Assembly: GCA_023139025.1 (NCBI GenBank)
Contig: JAGLOH010000041.1
Span: 1 to 11,006, forward strand
Reading direction: 5' to 3'
Source of the DNA: Candidatus Heimdallarchaeota archaeon
GTDB lineage: Archaea > Asgardarchaeota > Heimdallarchaeia > Heimdallarchaeales > Heimdallarchaeaceae
Length of the DNA stretch: 11,006 nucleotides
Part shown: positions 7,094 to 11,006 of the stretch, one piece after another
Numbering within the stretch: the first letter of the stretch is position 1
Layout: each line of letters begins with the position of its first letter
Program-made: the position numbers and the translations under genes
The notes under the pieces: model-generated
What the model was told of the DNA's origin: nothing
What the model saw: the letters and a program-made list of their open reading frames with translations, nothing else
The model's database searches: none

Positions 7094-7399
7094 TTAAAAC
7101 ACAAGTAGAATCGCAACTAGCAATCCATAGATAGCAACAGCTTCAATGAGTACTATGAAGAGAAAAGCTTTTCCGAAAACCTCTGGTTTTTCTGTAATAG
7201 CTCCTATGGCTGCACTTCCTGCCATACCCATGCCTATAGCTGCACCAAGACCAGCTATACCAACAGCTAATCCTGCACCAATAGGACCCAAATCTCCTGG
7301 TTCAAAAGCGGCGAATACAGAATTGGCCGCTAAAATTACTAAACTAGTCAGAAGCGCTAATAAAATTATTTTTTTTGTTGATTTCTTCTTAAGATGCAT
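7094..7399 (-). CDS. atpK: A/V-type ATP synthase subunit K (c-ring proteolipid)
   Basis: This 101-residue membrane protein forms the rotor ring of the A-type ATP synthase, coupling ion flow across the cytoplasmic membrane to ATP synthesis or hydrolysis. After a basic start (MHLKKKSTKK) comes a hydrophobic segment ending ANSVFAAFEPG, which looks like a cleavable signal peptide. It is followed by the two c-subunit helices: glycine-rich 'GAGLAVGIAGLGAAIGMGMA' (about 41-68) and 'AFLFIVLIEAVAIYGLLVAI' (about 78-97), with ion-binding Glu86. The polar loop 'AITEKPEVFGK' joins them. The first helix has no glutamine, and Ala87 stands where Na+-binding rings often have Ser, so protons are the likelier ion (inference). 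GGTGG lies seven bases before the ATG. The other ATP synthase genes are not beside it, so it is a lone member, divergent from the ESCRT operon. Confidence 0.93.
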   Translation of the reverse strand: MHLKKKSTKKIILLALLTSLVILAANSVFAAFEPGDLGPIGAGLAVGIAGLGAAIGMGMAGSAAIGAITEKPEVFGKAFLFIVLIEAVAIYGLLVAILLVF

Positions 7400-7440
7400 C
7401 TAATCCCACCTATTTTACAAGGTCAGTTACAGTAAGTCAA

Positions 7441-7454
7441 TTTAAAAATTTCGG
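7441..7454 (-). promoter_or_regulatory. BRE/TATA promoter of atpK
   Basis: The minus strand reads CCGAAATTTTTAAA, a purine-rich BRE followed by a TATA box about 45 bases before the ATG. The predicted leader is about 20 bases and contains GGTGG. Confidence 0.5.
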
Positions 7455-7514
7455 AAAGACAGCAAATCATTTTTTGAGTTAAATTAAATTCTGAAACAAT
7501 ACATATAATAACCA

Positions 7515-7530
7515 CGAAAGCTTAAATAGG
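7515..7530 (+). promoter_or_regulatory. BRE/TATA promoter of the ESCRT-III genes
   Basis: CGAAAG followed by CTTAAATAGG is a close match to the archaeal BRE plus TATA consensus. Transcription would begin near 7550, about ten bases before the ATG at 7561. That leaves room for the GTGAT ribosome-binding site (7552-7556). The atpK promoter faces the other way about 60 bases to the left. Confidence 0.6.
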
Positions 7531-7560
7531 AATATACTATAATTCAAAGCAGTGATTTAG

Positions 7561-8175
7561 ATGTTTCGTGACTTTATGGGTTGGCTTTTGGGTACAAAGA
7601 AGAGTCCTCGTGATCATATAATTAATCTTCGATTAACTGTAAGAAGATTAGAAAGAGCACAAAGGAAACTTTCTCGAGATGAATCCAAAATGCAGTTGAA
7701 AATGAAACAAAACATCCAACGAGGAGATTTGGAATCTGCAAGATTATTTGCTACTGATATTGTACGCAACAGAAGATGGGAATTTGGTTATCAGAAACTA
7801 GTTTCGCGTATGAATGGTCTAATCTTTAAATTAGAACGAGCTGATACTGCAGCAAGCATGGCTGAAGAAATGCATGGTATTGCATCTGCCTTACGAACCG
7901 CAAATGCTCAATTACAGATTCCAGATTTAGATAGAGTTATTCAAGATATGGAAAGTTCCATTGATGGAATCGAAGAGTCAACCGGAACTATTGAAGATGG
8001 TATTGACGATTTACTGGTTGCTGATACTGATCCAGCTGAAGTCGATAGATTAATTGAACAAACAGCTGCTGAATTAGGTGTTTCCACTCAAGCTGGATTA
8101 CCAACAGTTGGTGTAGTGCAAACAGATGATTTAGAAGATGAAATCCAGAAATTAAGAAGAAGAGAAGAGGATTAA
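7561..8175 (+). CDS. ESCRT-III protein, Vps2/24/46 (CHMP1-3) type
   Basis: This 204-residue Snf7-superfamily protein has an N-terminal amphipathic segment 'MFRDFMGWLLG', then a basic helical hairpin (about 18-105: 'NLRLTVRRLERAQRKLSRDE', 'MKQNIQRGDLESARLFATDI'). An acidic region of short helices follows (about 120-165, 'MESSIDGIEESTGTIEDGID'). The protein ends in 'DLEDEIQKLRRREED', which resembles the MIM1 tail (Leu-x3-Ile-x2-Leu-Arg) that MIT domains bind. ESCRT-III subunits polymerise on membranes into filaments that constrict and cut membrane necks in division and vesicle budding. The 'RNRR' and 'MHGIASAL' region fits the Vps2/24/46 branch. The ATG is supported by GTGAT upstream. It is first in the operon, 13 bases ahead of a second ESCRT-III gene, which probably forms a mixed polymer with it. 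The family is certain; the branch is likely. Confidence 0.93.
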   Translation: MFRDFMGWLLGTKKSPRDHIINLRLTVRRLERAQRKLSRDESKMQLKMKQNIQRGDLESARLFATDIVRNRRWEFGYQKLVSRMNGLIFKLERADTAASMAEEMHGIASALRTANAQLQIPDLDRVIQDMESSIDGIEESTGTIEDGIDDLLVADTDPAEVDRLIEQTAAELGVSTQAGLPTVGVVQTDDLEDEIQKLRRREED

Positions 8176-8188
8176 AAGGTGAATAAAA

Positions 8189-8842
8189 ATGGTTAAGAAT
8201 TGGCTTTTTGGAAAAAAAAGAAAAGAAGATGCTGATGCATTATCTACACTCAAAGGACAACAAAACAGATTACAAGCAGAAGCTAGAAATCTTGAAAGAC
8301 AATCAGATGAACAGAAAATCTTAGCCTCAAAAATGCTCAAAGCTGGTAACAAAGCTGGAGCAAGACAAGCTCTAAAAAGAAGAGCCGTTTTCATGAAAAG
8401 GCTGAATACAGTTCATAACACAGGAATGAATTTACAAGCTCAGATAGATAGTATACAAACAGCTACTTCAACAGCAGAGACTGTAAAAGCTATGGAACTT
8501 GGTACTAAAGTTGTTGGAGAGAAAATCAAAAGCGTTTCTCCTGAGAGAACAGAACGTGTTATGGATTCTGTAATGGAACAGAGAGATCAAATTGAAATGA
8601 TGACTGAAGCTCTATCTGATCCAAGCTTATCTGAAGGCATTCTAGATTTTGAAGATGATGCAGCTATTGATGAGCAGTTAGCTCAATTAGAAGCTGAGAT
8701 GGATTTAGGCACAACAACAAGCTTACCTGATGTTAGTGGTCTTCCTTCAACTCCTGTTGGAACTCCAGGTGACGAAGAAGATACATCAGAGCTTGAATCT
8801 GAGCTTGAGGGATTAAAGAAGAAAATGAGTGAAGATAAGTAA
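8189..8842 (+). CDS. ESCRT-III protein, Vps20/32/60 (Snf7/CHMP4) type
   Basis: This 217-residue second ESCRT-III protein begins 'MVKNWLFGKKRKEDADAL', close in character to the start of Snf7/CHMP4. The helical core (about 17-100) includes 'LQAEARNLERQSDEQKILAS', 'GNKAGARQALKRRAVFMKRL' and 'QAQIDSIQTATSTAETVKAM'. An acidic stretch follows ('SLSEGILDFEDDAAIDEQLA', about 146-165). The tail has a proline-containing segment 'LPDVSGLPSTPVGTP' that resembles a MIM2 motif, then 'ELESELEGLKKKM', which resembles MIM1. Both could recruit the MIT domain of Vps4, encoded next. In eukaryotes this branch makes the main membrane filament and is nucleated by ESCRT-II. A GGTGA site (8178-8182) lies six bases before the ATG. 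The gene is cotranscribed with the preceding ESCRT-III gene and followed by a T-rich terminator. The branch assignment rests on motif character, not alignment. Confidence 0.92.
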   Translation: MVKNWLFGKKRKEDADALSTLKGQQNRLQAEARNLERQSDEQKILASKMLKAGNKAGARQALKRRAVFMKRLNTVHNTGMNLQAQIDSIQTATSTAETVKAMELGTKVVGEKIKSVSPERTERVMDSVMEQRDQIEMMTEALSDPSLSEGILDFEDDAAIDEQLAQLEAEMDLGTTTSLPDVSGLPSTPVGTPGDEEDTSELESELEGLKKKMSEDK

Positions 8843-8843
8843 T

Positions 8844-8870
8844 TCTTCCTTTTTTTGTATTTTTATTTTT
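8844..8870 (+). terminator. T-rich terminator after the ESCRT-III pair
   Basis: Right behind the stop codon comes TTCTTCC followed by T-runs of seven, five and five, broken only by GTA and A. No hairpin is present. Such pyrimidine tracts terminate archaeal transcription and would separate the ESCRT-III pair from vps4. Confidence 0.5.
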
Positions 8871-8930
8871 GTTAGTTCATGCAATCCGTACAACGAAATT
8901 TATCCATTTGGTGTGAAACAAAATGAAACA

Positions 8931-8940
8931 TTTTATATTA
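8931..8940 (+). promoter_or_regulatory. BRE/TATA promoter of vps4-vps25
   Basis: TTTTATATTA preceded by GAAACA (8925-8930) matches a TATA box with a purine-rich BRE. Transcription is expected near 8962, just at the AGAGG ribosome-binding site (8961-8965) and about 15 bases before GTG 8977. This gives vps4 its own promoter in addition to any read-through from upstream. Confidence 0.5.
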
Positions 8941-8976
8941 GATAAATGGAATAAGTAGATAGAGGTTGTGAATCAC

Positions 8977-10122
8977 GTGTCTGCTCAGGGATTAATAGAT
9001 CATGCAAGAGATTTTGCAGTCAAAGCATATTCCTTTGATAAAGAAAAAAACTACAGTGAAGCTATTCCACACTATTTAGATGCTGCTGAAGCTTTAATGA
9101 AAGCAATAAAATTTGAAAGAAATCCTCAAGTTGCTCGTTCTCTTAAGAAGAAAGCCAATATGTACATTAGTAGAGCAAGGGAACTAAGGGAACTTTTAGA
9201 GAAGAGAAAAGAAAGGAAATCCAAAGCAGGAAGTGATGATGAGGAAGAAAAGTTAGAAAATGCTATATCTGATATAATCGTTACAGAGAAACCAAATATT
9301 ACTTTAGCTGATATAGCCGGTCTAGAAACCGCAAAGCAAACCTTGAGAGAAGCTATTGTTTTACCTTTGATGCGACCTGATTTATTTTCTGGAGCAAGAA
9401 AACCTTGGAAAGGTATTTTGCTTTTTGGTCCTCCTGGTTGTGGTAAAACTCTTTTAGCAAAAGCAACAGCAGCTGAAGTAGAAGCAACTTTCTTCAATGT
9501 TAGCGCATCCTCAATCATTTCAAAATGGCTTGGTGAGTCAGAGAAATTGGTTAAACAGCTTTTCGAATTAGCAGATGAAAAACAACCCAGTATTATTTTT
9601 ATTGATGAAGTTGATGCCTTAGCTGGCGCTAGAGGTGGAGAACATGATGCAATGCGTAGAGTTAAAACTGAGCTCTTAACATCAATGGACGGACTATCGA
9701 GTTCCGAAACTGACAGAATAGTTACTGTTGGTGCTACTAATATGCCTGAATCTATAGACGGAGCATTCAGAAGAAGATTCGAGAGAAGAATTTACATTCC
9801 TTTACCAGATTTACCAGCTCGTTCAGCTATTTTTATTTTCAATACCAAGGGTGTTGAACTAGCTGAAGATGCAGATTTCGAAGTTCTAGCAGAAATTACA
9901 GAAGGTTATTCAGGTTCTGATATTGCAATGGTATGTAGAGAAGCAATCATGACTCCAATCAGAGAACTTGACATGGCAGGAGCTATTGAAAATACTTCAA
10001 TAGCTGCCAGGGCAGTAACTCAAGATGATTTTCTTGAAGCAATTGAATCAATTAACCCCTCTGTAAGTGATGATGAAATAGAAAAATACGATAACTGGAA
10101 TGAAGAATTCGGCAGCGCATGA
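8977..10122 (+). CDS. vps4: Vps4 AAA+ ATPase (MIT domain plus AAA cassette)
   Basis: This 381-residue ATPase disassembles and remodels ESCRT-III filaments. Residues about 1-75 form a three-helix MIT domain ('LIDHARDFAVKAYSFDKEKN', 'AIPHYLDAAEALMKAIKFE') that grips MIM tails. An acidic linker leads to the AAA domain: Walker A 'GPPGCGKT' with Lys157; pore loop 'SKWLGESEKLVK', which reads the same as in eukaryotic Vps4 as I remember it; Walker B 'IIFIDEVDALAG' with Asp210 and Glu211; sensor 'GATNMPE'; and arginine fingers in 'FRRRFERR' (265-267). The C-terminus 'YDNWNEEFGSA' resembles the Vps4 closing helix. The start is GTG 8977 because AGAGG lies about ten bases upstream; GTG 8968, adding three residues, is only two bases from that site. 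The stop overlaps the earliest possible start of vps25 as ATGA. All catalytic residues are present. Confidence 0.96.
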   Translation: MSAQGLIDHARDFAVKAYSFDKEKNYSEAIPHYLDAAEALMKAIKFERNPQVARSLKKKANMYISRARELRELLEKRKERKSKAGSDDEEEKLENAISDIIVTEKPNITLADIAGLETAKQTLREAIVLPLMRPDLFSGARKPWKGILLFGPPGCGKTLLAKATAAEVEATFFNVSASSIISKWLGESEKLVKQLFELADEKQPSIIFIDEVDALAGARGGEHDAMRRVKTELLTSMDGLSSSETDRIVTVGATNMPESIDGAFRRRFERRIYIPLPDLPARSAIFIFNTKGVELAEDADFEVLAEITEGYSGSDIAMVCREAIMTPIRELDMAGAIENTSIAARAVTQDDFLEAIESINPSVSDDEIEKYDNWNEEFGSA

Positions 10123-10139
10123 TTTTAGAGGTTAAATCC

Positions 10140-10895
10140 ATGTCCACCACTGAGAAGAAGAAGCCTAAGAAGGAGAAATCATCTGAAATAGATTTAAAAA
10201 AATTAAAAGATGAAAAAGAGATTTCAGATGAGAAATTAAAACTAATTGAAGCTAGTATTAAAGGTTTGGAGATTACAGCTGAAGAATTAAAAGCTACTCT
10301 GCCTGTTGATGCTATTTTTGTAAAAGAAGATCTCTCTAAAGATCAAAGGGCTATGCTTGAATTAGAATTTGAGGAAGAACTTCCAGAATGGGTAAAAAGG
10401 CCATGGATGTATATCAAACCTAAGAAATCTGATCAAATTGAATCATGGCTCCAAAGTTGGTCTGCTATTGTATTAGATTACTCCCGTATTTTTGTTATTC
10501 ATGTATTTAACATTAATGACTTAAGAATTGTTCACCCCTTCAATAACAAAAAATTAGGTAAAAGATTAACACTTAGACAAGTAAGAAGTATCATTGACCA
10601 TTTGGTTCATCAGAATATTGCTCGTTGGCTAGATGAAGAAACAAAAACAAGAGCTCGTATTTATTGGAAATCAAATGAAGAATGGGCGGATTCATTATTA
10701 GACTTCATGATAGATACTGGAAGAGTGGTTGAAGTACACTCGCTTTACGATTTAACTCAAATGGACCAAAAATGGGGGGATTTACCAGCCGATGATCTTA
10801 TTATTGTATGTGAAATGCTAATAGAACGTAAAGTTGCTCGTTGGTTGAACAAAGAAAAAACAATAATTCAGTTTGAAGCTGATAAAGTGTTTTAG
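10140..10895 (+). CDS. vps25: ESCRT-II subunit Vps25-like protein with N-terminal extension
   Basis: This protein has 251 residues from ATG 10140, chosen because GAGGT lies seven bases upstream. ATG 10119, overlapping the vps4 stop, would add seven residues. About 88-251 matches Vps25: 'RPWMYIKP' like the PPxF-x-LQP start, 'SWLQSWSAIVLDYSRI', 'HPFNNKKLGKRLTLRQVRSI', 'ARWLDEETKTRARIYWKSNE', 'EWADSLLDFMIDTG' and 'HSLYDLTQM'. These form two winged helices, about 88-178 and 179-251. In ESCRT-II, Vps25 pairs with Vps22 and Vps36, and its second winged helix recruits the Vps20-type ESCRT-III protein to start a filament. Eukaryotic Vps25 is about 175 residues. Here some 85 residues precede the domain: a lysine- and glutamate-rich helical stretch, then 'TAEELKATLPVDAIFVKEDL'. 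Vps22 and Vps36 genes are not in the window. Cotranscribed with vps4. Confidence 0.92.
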   Translation: MSTTEKKKPKKEKSSEIDLKKLKDEKEISDEKLKLIEASIKGLEITAEELKATLPVDAIFVKEDLSKDQRAMLELEFEEELPEWVKRPWMYIKPKKSDQIESWLQSWSAIVLDYSRIFVIHVFNINDLRIVHPFNNKKLGKRLTLRQVRSIIDHLVHQNIARWLDEETKTRARIYWKSNEEWADSLLDFMIDTGRVVEVHSLYDLTQMDQKWGDLPADDLIIVCEMLIERKVARWLNKEKTIIQFEADKVF

Positions 10896-11006
10896 TTGAC
10901 TTTTTCTAGAACTATAATCCCATCAATCCTGGGAACCAGAATTTCACGCCCTCAGAATAGCTCCGGTCAACTCTAGCTATGCTATTTTCTTCAAAGAATT
11001 TTAAAC
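10892..11006 (-). CDS. C-terminal end of an unrecognised gene, apparent one-base frameshift
   Basis: On the minus strand a protein-like frame enters from the right edge as 'LKFFEENSIARVDRSYSEG'. It continues sensibly only after a shift of frame as 'REILVPRIDGIIVLEKVN' and a TAA at 10892-10894. Without the shift the first frame ends in the less natural 'VKFWFPGLMGL' at 10912. The junction is at a CCC run (10949-10951; GGG on the coding strand); one extra G would restore a single frame reading SEGREILVP. This may be an assembly error or a true mutation. The gene is tail to tail with vps25, and the stops overlap by three to four bases. Too little is visible to name the family. Confidence 0.5.

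Noticed and set aside
7094..7399. Sodium-binding c-ring
   Set aside because: The first ring helix lacks the glutamine, and the residue after Glu86 is Ala rather than Ser, so the usual Na+ signature is absent.
7146..7403. Forward open frame opposite atpK
   Set aside because: Its Pro/Ala-rich text is the mirror of the Gly/Ala-rich c-subunit helices; the minus-strand reading is a clear family member.
9126..9518. Minus-strand open frame inside vps4
   Set aside because: It lies over the linker, Walker A and pore-loop region of Vps4, which is unmistakably coding on the plus strand.
7561..10895. Crenarchaeal Cdv division operon (cdvABC)
   Set aside because: No CdvA-like gene is present, and the module has both ESCRT-III branches plus Vps25, which matches the Asgard arrangement rather than the cdvABC layout.
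1..11006. CRISPR array, tRNA/rRNA gene, insertion sequence or prophage
   Set aside because: No regularly spaced repeats, cloverleaf-like segments, terminal inverted repeats or transposase/integrase motifs were seen on either strand.

Overview
The window is AT-rich, tightly packed archaeal DNA. It carries a set of genes that points to an Asgard archaeon, probably Heimdall-like: two ESCRT-III proteins, a Vps4 ATPase with MIT domain, and a Vps25-type ESCRT-II subunit lie together, and a Roadblock/LC7 protein lies nearby. Archaeal transcription and translation signals support this: BRE/TATA boxes about 25-30 bases ahead of inferred start sites, GGTG/GGTGA or GAGG ribosome-binding sites, several TTG or GTG starts, T-run terminators, and an archaeal-type phosphoglycerate mutase. 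The lineage assignment is inference from gene content. No rRNA or marker gene is present.

Left part (1-5100), metabolism and transport. The window opens inside the 5' end of a secreted family 5 ABC substrate-binding protein (minus strand) whose visible part is ordered unusually. A 489-base region with a possible gene remnant follows. Next come a Roadblock/LC7 protein (minus), then divergently apgM and an overlapping EamA/DMT permease, and a convergent AlaT-like aminotransferase.

Middle part (5100-7400). A zinc-finger/coiled-coil protein with a possible PH-like central domain reads rightward. Facing it are a small unrecognised protein and a lone A-type ATP synthase subunit K (c-ring) gene.

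Right part (7440-10895), the ESCRT module. A strong BRE/TATA promoter drives a Vps2/24/46-type and a Vps20/32/60-type ESCRT-III gene. A T-rich terminator and a second promoter separate them from vps4 and vps25. The inferred scheme: ESCRT-II (Vps25) nucleates ESCRT-III polymers on membranes, and Vps4 binds the MIM-like tails of ESCRT-III through its MIT domain and remodels the polymers. The window ends in the 3' end of an unknown convergent gene with an apparent one-base frameshift.

No CRISPR array, tRNA, rRNA, transposase or integrase was seen. The ESCRT module is a known Asgard hallmark rather than a new system. The less familiar items are the zinc-finger/PH-like coiled-coil protein, the permuted-looking binding protein and the N-terminal extension of Vps25.
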